From Alnus glutinosa (lineage: Eukaryota; Streptophyta; Magnoliopsida; Fagales; Betulaceae): 64,000 nt of DNA. The number at the start of each line of letters is the position of its first letter. Position 1 is the stretch's first letter. The notes under the pieces are model-generated. The model did no database searches and was not told the DNA's origin. It saw only the letters and a list, made by a program, of their open reading frames with translations. This document shows, one piece after another, positions 46,664-57,374 of the stretch. Both the position numbers and the translations under genes were made by a program. Where the stretch lies: NCBI RefSeq assembly GCF_958979055.1, contig NC_084891.1, forward strand, positions 7,342,501 to 7,406,500, given 5' to 3'.

Positions 46664-47230
46664 GTAACCTTGTCATCATCAAAACTCAAAAGGACACAGC
46701 TTATAATATATATGTACTTTTTTTTTTTTTTTAAGAAAGGACACAACGATTCTTGGGGCTTGAAAATCAATCTGACAAGTGACAACATCAATTGAGACCA
46801 AATAATTTTTTTTTTTTTTTTAACTAATTGTTGATATATATATTTTAAGATTTGAAAAGTGTTATGATGTGAATTGTTTTTGTGTATTTAAGATTTTTTT
46901 TTATTATTTGTTAATATTTTTGTTTTGACAGGAGAAAACAAAAGACAAAAAAACTTACAACGCTCTATTTGTTAATGTGTTTTGAGAGTATTTTTTGTTT
47001 TTTTGTTTGAAAAAGTATTATATTGGGATATAAATGTGAAAACTGATTTTGCATTTTTATGAGTATTTAGTACTTAAGTTGTTTCCTATCTTTTTTTTTT
47101 TTTTTTTTTGGAAAAGATAAAATTAAAAACAAAATTTTAATAAACAAAGCCTAATTTTTTATTTTTATTTTCGATATTATGGACATGCTAGAATTTATAA
47201 TTAATGAGGGTTGTTGGCCAATATTCCATT
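46664..47230. other. AT-rich spacer, no gene seen
   Basis: Poly-T/A tracts at 46718-46732, 46807-46822 and 47092-47110. No repeat class was assigned. Confidence 0.4.
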
Positions 47231-47244
47231 TCAGGCAATGATTT

Positions 47245-47360
47245 GTTCTCGAGGGATAGCTAATCGGCTGGAAACCTCACTTCATGAAGCGGAGGTCACC
47301 AATTCGAATTCTTCATCTTCTCTTTTGTGTGGACATGTCAACAAAAAATAAAATAATAAA
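47245..47360 (+). mobile_element. tRNA-derived SINE, same family as 4921-5044
   Basis: Box-A-like GGGATAGCTAATCGGCTGG and box-B-like AATTCGAATTCTTC, then GTGTGGACATGTCAA and an A-rich tail. It is flanked by TCAGGCAATGATTT (47231-47244) and TCAGACAATGATTT (47361-47374), a 14-bp target duplication with one mismatch. Confidence 0.87.
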
Positions 47361-47586
47361 TCAGACAATGATTTCGCATTTTTTCCAATTTTTTTTTTTT
47401 GATTTAAAATAAGTATAATAAACTTCTCTTTTCCACACGCCATATATTCCAAGTTCCCAAAACTTATGGGAAGCAAAAACGAAAAAAAAAAGAAGAAAAA
47501 AAAAAAAAAAAAAAAAAAAAAGAAAGAAGAAAAGTAAAAGAGTCATTTGGCAACAAGTAAATTCTTTTTAAGCCTTCTGGCACTTA

Positions 47587-48198
47587 GAGCACTCACACCG
47601 GGTGATGTAAAATTTTATCTATTTTAGATAATTAAAACACCATTTTTGCTAATTTAGCTAACCACTCTCAAAATTATCCTCCATCCGATTATTTAAATTT
47701 ATCTCTATTTTATTAAAATAATCATTTTTAAATTATTAATTTTTTTTTTCTTAAAAAAAAAAAAAAAACCATCTCCACTGCATCTTCGTTTCCCACAAAC
47801 CCATCCCACAAACATACAAAGTTTGGAAGTTCAGAGGATTTGGTGAGAGACATGGGAGTTTGGAAGACGGCCCTGCGAGTAAGTTTATTAAGGTTTGGGA
47901 GATTTAGGAGAGGAGGAAGGGGTAGGAGACGATGACACAGAGAGACGCGAAGACACAGAAAAAGAAAGATGAAAGAAGAAGAAAACTGAAAGAAAAAAAT
48001 AAGACAGCTGAAAGAAACAATAAAATAAAGATACATGCGTGAACAGTGCAACTCTACATGTAGAGTTGCACTGTTCACGAATATAAGGAAAATCTACTTT
48101 AGCGATGGTTTACATAATCGGATGGAGGGCTTTTTTTTTTGCTTTGATTATCTATTATACATTCACAGTGGGTTGTACATAACCCACTGTGAATGCTC
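47587..48198. mobile_element. 612-bp MITE with TTA target duplication
   Basis: The ends are GAGCACTCACACCGGGT and ACCCACTGTGAATGCTC, inverted copies with few mismatches, flanked by TTA (47584-47586 and 48199-48201). A perfect palindrome GTGAACAGTGCAACTCTACA and its complement lie at 48040-48080. PIF/Harbinger-like by target site (inference). No transposase is encoded. Confidence 0.82.
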
Positions 48199-48201
48199 TT
48201 A

Positions 48202-48703
48202 GGTTGTTTGACTCGGTGAACTATGTCTGAAACTTTAGGCTCTGTTTGACAATCCTTTTCTAAACGTTTTATATTTTTAGGCAAAACAAAAGAACATTTG
48301 CAATTTTAGATCTTTTCAATTTTAAATAAAATAGATAGTATTATTTCATGGTCAAGACTTAAACTTGGTGTATTCTAACAATATATATAAAATCAATATT
48401 AAGACATTTTTGAAATGAAGAGGCTCCTTGTCATACGTTAGCCTACAATATCTGCAAGACTATTAATACCTTAACCTATTATACTATGTAAACATAATTT
48501 TCAAAGATATAAAGCTAATCATATTTTGCTGTGTAATATAAAGAAGAGACTTGCTGCTCCTTCATTTTTCATATATATATTTTTTAAATTCACCATTAGA
48601 TTTGTATGACACACATATAAATTTGAAAAAAATATGAATGTTAATGAATAAAAATTGGACATGAGATGAAAAAAATAGCATTTATCTATTAACAAAAAGG
48701 CCT
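48202..48703. other. AT-rich spacer, nothing recognised
   Basis: No coding or structured feature was seen. Confidence 0.4.
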
Positions 48704-48712
48704 TTAAAAAAA

Positions 48713-48857
48713 GAGAACTGATTTCTGTACAACACTTTTACAACAAGTGTACAACAGCCCTCTCACATGAGGTGGACTCCACAGTGTGTGGGGGCCACCC
48801 CCTGTGAGAGGGTTGTTGTACACTTGTTGTAAAAGTGATGTATTTCTATCATTTTTC
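48713..48857. mobile_element. 145-bp MITE with MULE-like ends
   Basis: The inverted arms share CACTTTTACAACAAGTGTAC and CCCTCTCACA, and the ends are GAGAACTGAT and ATCATTTTTC. It is flanked by TTAAAAAAA at 48704-48712 and 48858-48866 (9-bp target duplication). The terminal pattern (GAGAA-TGAT, TACA, TTTACAACAA, TACAACA) resembles the ends of the 17.7-kb MULE. Confidence 0.82.
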
Positions 48858-48989
48858 TTAAAAAAAAATATTAAAAAAACAAAGAAGAAAGAAAAGGCGT
48901 GGGACCATTTATATCCCACCTCAGCACCCCTTATGGCAAACAAAACCACGTGGCATGGGTGTTCATGAAGATTTGGGCTAACTAATTAC

Positions 48990-51900
48990 AGAATGCTAAA
49001 TGGGCCAAAGCCCCACTAATCAAACTAGGGCTCAGCTTCTCTTTCACCCACGCAAGCCTCTCTCCCCTTCTTATTCCCTTAGAGCCCACGCCACGAAACA
49101 AAAGCGTAGTTTTTGCAAAGCTCTTTCTTCTCTTCACCATTTGGCAAGATTGTGTGTGTTTGGCGCTCTTTCTGTCGCTCTCGCTCTGGCTCTCGCTCTC
49201 TCACACAAATCAGTGAAATCGATCTCGGGGAAGTGATTTGATCTGATTCCGCCTGTCTCTCTCTCTGCGTCTCAGGTATGCCTCCCCACCAATAAATTTA
49301 TCTGGGATTTATTTGCTTAGGGTTTTCTTTAAAAACTTTTCAGATCAAGGGTGTGATCGGAATTAGGAAATTAAACCCAAATCATGAGATTGAAGGATTT
49401 AGGGTTTCATTTCTCCGAGAATACCCAAGCCCCACTCTTGTCCTCCATTAGTGGGTCATCGATTCAACTTCAACATATTTTTGTTTGTTTGTTTTTTTAT
49501 TTCCTGGATGATGTAATTTCAACACATTTTTTTTTTTTGTTTTCTCAGAATCCTTAACCCTAACATTCTCGGTAAACAAACACCCCGCTGAATCCTTGCA
49601 ACCACCGCCACCCCAGTTCATTCGAATCCATACCCAGATACCCTCATGGAATCCAACAAGACCAGATTAAAAAACAAGAACAACAAGAACAGGTTCTTGC
49701 TGTGCTTTAGACCGGTCACCAAGGACGGTCGGAGTCCCTTTAAAAGGTTTCGGCGTCCGGACGGACCGGGCCAACCAGCTTTCACGTACATCGCTATGGG
49801 AGAGATGGAGGGCATAGTGTTCCCGAAGATATTGCCGCCGGATTTGGCAGCGGCTATAGATAAAGAAGAAGGTGACGGTGGCCGGAGAGGGAAAAGATCG
49901 AACGGCAGGCTATCGAGAATTTTGAAATCGGTTTTGTCCGGGACGTCCTCGGTTAGTACTTCGATTGTAATCTTGGTGGTTCCTTTCTCTGTTTACTCTG
50001 TTTTATGTATGATTTTTATTTTTTAGTCTCTTTCTGTTTCTTGGCTTTCTTGATTATGTTGTTGTTTTCAGACTATCCACTTTGCATAAAAGAGAAGATG
50101 TGCACTTGATCACAAAAGTAGGCTAATTTGATGTTAGTTTGACTTAGATTAGTTGATTTATATATCTTTCTTTCTTCGTTTGGAGTAAGTTGTGTGAAGT
50201 TTGTGGGAAAACCTAAATTCTGGGAATTATAGGAATAACAGTGGAAATATCACAAGAAACTGATATTGGATTAAACATATGTATAGGGTTTAGAGTAGAT
50301 ACAAGCATGGTAATCAAGTTGCCATGATTTGATTACAATTAACCTATAAATTAAGAAGATTTCAATATCAACCAAATATAGAATAAACGGAAAACGTTAT
50401 ATATTTTGGATCCTGCTTCAGTGCTATAGTTTAAAACTACAGCTTCTGTGCTGTAATTTAATAAAGGGCCCAGATTGTAACACATCTTCTATATTTTAAT
50501 AAAGGGCCCAGATTGTTCCAAAGTTAACCGTTTCGTTTTTAGTAAACTCAAACTTGATTGAAGCAAACGTTTCTTGTGGTCTTGTGTTTGACGCCGTTTA
50601 AGAGTCCACATCTGTGCAAACTGGTTCTTGGCGCAAACCCAGCAACGGAGGCCACGCTCCATGACCGTCTCGCACTTGCTCATGCCCTCTTGGTCTGCCA
50701 TTGTAATTTTCGTCTTCTTGCCCAGATGAGTCTGAACTTGAGTTGGGTCTTGGGTTGAGTCTTAGTGGTGCTTGCAGGACCCAGCAAGGTCCACGGGTCA
50801 ATATGCTAGAATTTTGATGGCCAAGAATTCTTTAGCTTCAGCCTCAACTTCTTCATCATCCTCTTCTTCTTGTTCTAATTCTTCATCAAGCAGATCTAAT
50901 GTTACAGCTGGGATAAAGAGAAGCTTAGATTCTGTCAATGTTGGTAATGGTGCCAGGGAATAAGATCTTAGGATTATAGGATATGCTTTTTGTTCTTTAA
51001 CTTTTTTTTTTTTAACCCATGATTGTTTAGGCTCTTGCTATCTTTTGTGCCGAGAACCTGTGGTTGGAATTCCGAAACAAAAACAGGAAGAAATATATAC
51101 TTTTCCTGTGTGAAGGAAAGATGAAAATTCAACACCTAATTCGAAAACCCTAAAACAGACCTCATGTAGTCGTGCCAAAAATTAAGCTTTACTTGTTTAA
51201 CAATGAATCCTTTCATACCAATGAATGACTTGGTGGTGATATTGTACTTGTCTGGGTGTGGTGGCCGGTGGTGGTAGCAGGGGGAAGCGGTGGGGTACGT
51301 GGTTTTAAGGGGTCGAAAGAGAGAAGGATTTCACATTCCCTACCCCCAAACAGCGTCAAGTGTAGGCTTGTTTTAGAAGTTTTGAGTTTACCAAAAACGA
51401 CGCCGTTAACTTTGGAACAATCTGGGCCCTTCATTAAAATACAGAAGATGTGCTACAATCTGGACCCGTTATTAAATTACAGCACAAGTGCTGTAGTTTT
51501 AAACTACAACACTGAAGCCGGATCCATATATTTTTGATATATTCTAACAAGTTGTTTAATAAATACCAGGTCCCTAATTTTCTATTGAATGCAACGCTTC
51601 TTAATTTTATATTTTCTATTTATAGTTTTTTTTTTTTTTTGGGGTATGTTTGTGATACACCAACGTCGCTTGATACATACTTTATTTATTTATTTATTTA
51701 TTTTAATGACGAGAAACCCCTCCATGGCAGGGCTACTTCGTGTATTCACCCCTGTCAGGTAAACTTCGGACTATGTAAAGCGCCCCCTCTACACGGATCG
51801 GGTAATAGTACTTCGGCTTCGCCTGCAGGCTGGCCCCAAATAATTGTTTGCACTCAAGGTGATTCGAACCTTAGACCTCATAGACTATCACAAAGACTAA

Positions 51901-52502
51901 GGCCCTTACCACTTGAGCCAATCCCTTGGGGTTTATACTTTATATACTTGTCAATCCCACTCCATACGTTTTATTGTACTCTGCTTTCTTTCCTGCTTGC
52001 TATCTGTTAAACTGATAATCCATGCATACATTGTCTTCAGCGGGCGAAGAGTAGTAGAAGAAATCTTGGACAAAGATCTTTCGGGTTAGAGACATCGAAC
52101 TCGATGAGGAAATATCCAACGAAGAAACAAAGTTTGTCCGATGATGAAAAGCTGAGGGTTAATTCAAATGATTCTGATACGAGGAGGCCTTTGCCCGAAA
52201 CATGCAACTCGTTTAAACCGAGGCGGGATAATGCCCAAAAGCATGGAAATGAAGATGGAGGTGGTTGTTTTGATGCTGGCTTGTGTTTGTTTGTTATTTG
52301 TCTTTTGCTTTTGCTTTTTTGGGGCCAGAGTTTCGCTACTTTATGTACTTCAATTTGGTTTTGCTTGATTCCTCGGAGAGCTAGATACTACGTATCTGCA
52401 GGAGATGGTCTTGACTTTGAGGAGTATAAGAAGAAGCTCATCATGGAAGGACGGTTAGAAAGGAACCCCGCTCGCCGAGTCAACCCCTTTCAAAAACAAT
52501 AA
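48990..52502 (+). CDS. Conserved plant single-pass membrane protein gene
   Basis: Coding exons 49646-49951 and 52041-52502 join in phase 0 to give 255 residues. The upstream leader exon ends at 49275 (CTCAG/GTATGC) and the leader intron ends at 49548. The N terminus MESNKTRLKNKNNKNRFLLC and FRPVTKDGRSP is basic, and the middle is serine/basic. One hydrophobic helix (GLCLFVICLLLLLFWGQSFA and following, about residues 188-218) is followed by DGLDFEEYKKKLIMEGRLER, a C-terminal pattern seen in uncharacterised plant proteins with an FRPV start. The function is unknown. Intron 2 (about 2.1 kb) holds a Pack-MULE-like element and a SINE. The reading frame is intact, so it is probably a functional gene. 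The promoter region upstream of 48990 shows no clear TATA. Confidence 0.82.
50408..51525. mobile_element. Pack-MULE-like element in the membrane-protein gene intron
   Basis: Inverted terminal repeats of about 150 bp begin GGATCCTGCTTCAGTG on the left and end CACTGAAGCCGGATCC on the right. Arms share AGTTTAAAACTACAGC, AGGGCCCAGATTGTTCC and AAAGTTAAC. A perfect 9-bp target duplication ATATATTTT lies at 50399-50407 and 51526-51534. The interior carries non-repeat, gene-like sequence: a minus-strand stretch near 50700-50600 (MADQEGMSKCETVMERGLRC) and a plus-strand serine-rich stretch 50813-50962 (MAKNSLASAS, NVTAGIKRSLDSVN). I could not identify the donor gene. No transposase is present. Confidence 0.87.
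51686..51934 (-). mobile_element. tRNA-derived SINE in the same intron
   Basis: On the minus strand box A TGGCTCAAGTGGTAAGGGC and box B GGTTCGAATCACC are well preserved. The tail appears as (TTTA)n on the plus strand at 51682-51703. ATACTTTAT at 51677-51685 and 51935-51943 is the target duplication. It is a different family from 4921-5044. Confidence 0.85.
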
Positions 52503-54584
52503 TGCAATTTTTATTTTTTTTTATTTTTTCATTTTTTTTCCGATCCTTGGGATTATCCCACATATGTCATCTCTCTTTGACGAGAAGATCAGTTTAGTTT
52601 TCTTTTCAATGTATGCATGTACGTTTCAATTTTCAAGAAATGGAAGTGTATAAATATATTTCTCTATTGAAATCTAAGAATGAATTTGTTAACAACAAAG
52701 ATGTTGCACTTGCATGCCTTAATGGATATGTAGACCAGACATTCGTCATGGTCAGCCTCTTTATGTTTGGGTTGAAGAATGAAGATCCAGGTGTCGGATG
52801 TCACAAACTTGGCTCCATAAACCACCGGTGGCGAGCATGGATTGGTCTCGATAGATAATATTTTTTAAAAACAAATTTATTCTAAGTATCTACTTTTTAA
52901 AAGTATTTTAAAACCAAAAAGAAAATAAGTAGGTCACACTTTTTTTTTTTTTTTTTTTTAAGATCCCGTCCAGGTAAGTAAGTTTGACAATGCTTTTATG
53001 ATGTGAACCAATTAATACAAAACAAGAAAAATGATAGATTGACTCGTTTGAAGGAAACGTAACCTTCAATGGCTAATTCGAGAAAGCCCGATCTTCTTAA
53101 AAACACAGTAAACTGTATTTCACATCACAATAACCAACATAATATTATTCTATAGTTCGTTTCTTTAAATATAGTAATATACAATTAGGCTAGCAAACTC
53201 ACGTAGGAATGTAACTCTATTCTAGATAGAGTTTCACTACTTCTATCACATTCATTTACCTAGATAACCCTACTGCTATTCAAAAAGAGCTTTAAATGAA
53301 AACAACAACTACTACTTGTATTCTCTCACCAGACGAGATTATACTTTTATTCAAACTACTACTTCTATTTAGACTAGATAACTATTTAGATAAAGATGTA
53401 ATCCTTACAAATTAGGATTACATCAAAATATATGAAACATCAAACACTTTTCTTCTTTAAAGTATTGGTGAAACACCTTTAAACGTCTTTCTTTTTCTTT
53501 AAACTTTGAATAATTGACGTCAAAGATCGAGCATTGGCAGCATCTTTAAATCTCATTCTTTTTTCTAAATGTAGGAAAAACTTTTAAAACTCCATTGAAT
53601 CATATTCTATTGCGTTCCCTAAACTAAGGAAACATCAAGAGAACCAAAAGTTATTGTGATATAGTCTATTGAGCCTTACTCTTCTACAAAAGGCACCTTT
53701 AAGATAAAAGGTTTGTTCAAGGCTTACAAAACCCACAACCTAAGTATACATTAGTTGCACATATGATGCACATATGATGCTGAAACCTTTGCAGTTGAAT
53801 GGAGGCATGGAGCACTAGTAGATAGGAACTATGCTGAGATAAACAACTTAACTAGTTAGAAATACAGACCAAATAGTTGTAACATTCACTTAACAAAGAT
53901 GACTTACTTCACTCACAAGTTAATGGACTCATTACAAGTGGTGATCACAACAAACTTGCTATTGATTCCACACCAGCGATAAATCACTGCACTTTTCCCT
54001 GTAAAAACAATAGAGGATACACATCAAAAGACAAAAGGTAAGTAGCTTTTTAAAATGTCACTAAAGAACTCTACACAGAATAATTTGTTTTACATCTTCC
54101 ACCCCAATGAAGTTTTCCATTCAATTTTCAAGTGAATGCAGTAGAAAAATTGGTCTAAACTAATGAATATGCCTGGAGCTCACCTCATTAGACTCAAAAC
54201 TCATACAGGGGTCAAGCTTAAACTGATTTGCACTGACTACAAGTAAGTGAATTGCCTCGGTTTTTTTAAAAATTCAGTTCAAATTTCAATTTGAAATATA
54301 AAACTCAAGTTCAGATCAATTGTGTCACTTATGATACGAGAGACTTTTTACAAATTTTTTATTTTATTTTATTTATTTTTATTTTTAACGCACGCACACA
54401 CTCACTCTCAGTTAATTCAATGCTATTATGTATTAATTCTTTAAGTAAATTCCCAGTGCTTTTAAATATTTTGAATAAGTTTGAGTGCTTTTTTTATTTT
54501 TTTATTTTTAATTTTAAAAGAGTATTTTAGTGTGACATATATGTTAAATAATTAGGAATGTTTTATATTGTTGTTGTTGTTGTT

Positions 54585-54617
<33 letters not shown>

Positions 54618-55440
54618 ATAAAATGAAAAAGAAATAAATTAACAAGAAAGCCGCCTTGTGGCTCAATTGTGAAAGAGGTGTCTTTCTAGTGTTGTCCAAA
54701 AACATTGGATTTGACTAATGTGGCAACGACTGAAAGAGCAGAACTTGACACCCTTCAGCCATATGAGGTGGTTTTTGATAAAGTTAACTTAACTTTATTC
54801 TTTCACGGAAGACATTTTCTCAATGCTTATAAAACTTACAGCCTAGCCGCCTAGGTAAACATTAGTAATTTAGGACTCTTAACACGCCACGCCTCCTTGT
54901 CCAAACACGTGTACAACGAGATGGAATGCTCAATATTGTCCAAGGCCTTGAAACTCTGATATTATGATAAAATTCATTGAACTTTAATCTTTCACAAACG
55001 ACACCTTAAGGAAAGAAGTTTGTTCAAGGCTTATAAAACCCACAACCTAGATATACATTGGTAATATGAGACTCTTAATAGTTTTGGCCCAAGATCGGCT
55101 AGAGGGAGGTTTGGCCACCCCCCATTTGCCAAAGTGGTGGCCCCAACTCTTTTTTTTTTTTTTTCTTGAATTTTTTAAACTAATGAATTTTTTCTTTTTT
55201 TTTTGATAATTTGGGGATGCTAATGTTATATTTAGTTTGGAGGACATTCCAAATTGAATAGTGGAAACTAAGAAAACAATATTTAAATGATTTATCTTTT
55301 CTCTCTCTTTTTCCAAACATTTAATTTAAAGAATATTTAAATAGTATAAGAAAATGATAAAAGAAGTTATTGTGGAGTTTATTTAAATAAAAAAACAAAA
55401 AATAGTTTAGTTCTTTACCTTAAAGAAATTTTTTAAGGAA
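52503..55440. other. Intergenic AT-rich DNA with dispersed repeat fragments
   Basis: Three diverged copies of a fragment containing GTTCAAGGCTTA(T/C)AAAACC and CACAACCTA(A/G) lie at about 53664-53760, 54785-54880 and 54962-55075; they look like LTR or unclassified repeat pieces. CCCGTCCAGGTAAGTA at 52964-52979 also occurs at 59725. A GC-rich block (55085-55150, GGCCACCCCCC) resembles the cores at 6719 and 60590. No gene was seen. Confidence 0.5.
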
Positions 55441-55469
55441 TCTACTGTTAGTATTCTAAACCTTTATAA

Positions 55470-55637
55470 TCCAAAGTTATGCTGTAAATATCATAAAATG
55501 CGTTGTTGCTGTATGAAATGCGTTTAGAAAGCGTAAGAACATGAAAGAGAGGAGCCCTTGACTGGCACAGGACGAGACAGCCAATGGTGAGATGAGAATA
55601 AGGGTGAGAGGGAATGAATGAGTGAGTGAGTGAGTAT

Positions 55638-55668
<31 letters not shown>

Positions 55669-55715
55669 CAATGCTATGGATATTGACCCCAGGGCGAATA
55701 TCGACCCGATCGAAG
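55470..55715 (-). repeat. Relative of the 22548-22860 repeat
   Basis: Shares TATGCTGTAAATATCATAAAA, GAAAGCGTAAGAACATG, GCACAGGACGAGACAGCC and ATATCGACCCGATCGAAG with the 22.6-kb copy, with an internal (GA)n of different length. The extra segment 22575-22650 of that copy is absent here. Confidence 0.7.
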
Positions 55716-55752
55716 TGCGTACTATTTAACATAATATTGTCAAACATTTAAA

Positions 55753-55934
55753 GAGTAATGCTATATACTATATTTGTATTTCATAATTATCTCACAAAAA
55801 AATGATTTTCAAATCTTATCAAATTTTCGGATTTTTTTTTTTTTTAACAATAACTGATCCAAGGGTTGGATGGAATTACTACATCATTTTTGTGACATAG
55901 TTGTGAAATAAAAAAGTAGTTTATAGCATTACTC
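55753..55934. repeat. 182-bp MITE
   Basis: The arms are GAGTAATGCTATATACTATA and the inverse TAGTTTATAGCATTACTC, continuing with CACAAAAA(A)TGAT on both sides. Similar to the outer element at 27128. The target duplication is unclear. Confidence 0.7.
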
Positions 55935-56175
55935 ATTCAAATATATTGATGATAAAGAGAAATATAAATATAAATATAAGTTGTTTTTTATTGCTGCCAT
56001 TCATAAGATATTCTAGTTGGATATAAATGTGTTTATTTTAGTTTAGTATATGTTTAAGTATTCTGTACATCAAGAAGCAAGTCGAGCCTCAGAAAACACC
56101 TCGCAATTAATGCATGATTCTTGCTGGAGAACTTAAGCCCATGAAACAAATGTTTAGATGAGGAAATAGTCATCC

Positions 56176-56290
56176 GTCCCACATCGGTAACAAAGGAGGA
56201 GAAGGAGTAACATTAGGATAGCGCGTACGAGTCAAAGTGTCTTGATGCATCCCGCATCGGAAAATAATGAAATAGGAAAGCTGTTTATAT
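56176..56290 (+). promoter_or_regulatory. U3 copy 2 promoter: USE elements and TATA
   Basis: TATA TTTATATA at 56283-56290. The proximal USE-like ATCCCGCATCG at 56249-56259 is 23 bp before it, and a perfect distal USE GTCCCACATCG lies at 56176-56186. The arrangement is the same as upstream of 28314. Confidence 0.85.
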
Positions 56291-56314
56291 ACCTCGGTTG
56301 TCATACCAGAGGAT

Positions 56315-56528
56315 ACGACCTTACTTGAACAGGATCTGTTCTATAGGCTCGTACCTCTGTATCCTTGAGTTCTAAGGAGACAGGAACCTAAGTCTGGTTG
56401 ACGAATTATGGCCGTGCGATCAGAGCGTGATTGACAGCGTCGTGGCCCCTTGGGCCATTAATGCAGTAGAGGATCGTTCTCAGCCATGATCGTGGCTGGG
56501 ATGGTCGCACGACTGTCTGACAGACTTC
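56315..56528 (+). ncRNA. U3: U3 small nucleolar RNA gene, copy 2
   Basis: Same RNA as 28314-28526 with a handful of substitutions: GAATTATGG for GAATCATGG, CCCCTTGGGCC for CCCTTAGGCC, CCATGATCG for CCATAATCG, CGCACGACTG for CGCACGTCTG. The 5' domain ACGACCTTACTTGAACAGG and box D GTCTGA are intact. Homology with copy 1 extends about 250 bp upstream, so gene plus promoter were duplicated together. The T-run at 56537-56543 is the terminator. Confidence 0.95.
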
Positions 56529-56544
56529 CAACTGCTCTTTTTTC

Positions 56545-57333
56545 TTTTTTTGCATGTGTGTTGTTGAACCTAAACCACTTTGGAAAGTGAAGGGCTATTC
56601 GGAAATCCCTCTTCAAATGACTCTCATCGTTGATGAATACAGTAGGCTTTTTTCGTCATTGAAATTTACCTGGCTTCTCAAGTCTATTTAAGCACAAGAA
56701 TTACCCCCTCAATCGGACAGCTTTTAAGGTTTCTCAAGAACCTCTCCATCACCATTTGTTAGTTTACTTCATTAAAATAAGTTTCCCAACATTTGAATAT
56801 TTTCAACTTTTCCTTCTCTTCGGATTTTACCTAAAAAGATTTGAGAAATTCTGGTGCTTTATATAAGTAGGAAAAAAAATGCAAAATCAGTACACGTGGT
56901 TTACCTGATTTGTAATTAGCTCATTGTGATATCAAAATTAACTCGGAGGTTCTTGATGTATGCAAAAAATAAAATAAAATAAAATAAAATAAAAATATAC
57001 TCTCTATAGTCAAATTTCGTCCATTAACTTAATATTTTATGTTAGTATGATACTGACTTAAATATGACATGTATCTTAATTTTGTTAGCTCTGACGCGTC
57101 ACACTATCAGAATCTGTTAATTCCGTGAACATAATTTGATTGTGCATACCTCAAGGATATCTGAATTTGTTTTGATACCACATAAAACCAATTGAAAATT
57201 ATGTAAACCATAGAGACTGTTTTTTCATTTTTTTTTCTCATAAATAACTAAATGTGTTTCACGGACTAAATACATTTACGATGAAATTTATGAAAATTAT
57301 TGACCGGTTGTTTGTTATTATGTAAAACAAAAA

Positions 57334-57374
<41 letters not shown>

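Noticed and set aside
46204-46791. Several overlapping open frames of 80-170 residues on both strands
   Set aside because: Same GC-rich terminal-repeat sequence as the left end, read in different frames. Not genes.
54660-54690. Box-A-like TGGCTCAATTGTGAAAGAGG suggesting a SINE
   Set aside because: No matching box B at the right distance and no target duplication around the flanking poly-T.
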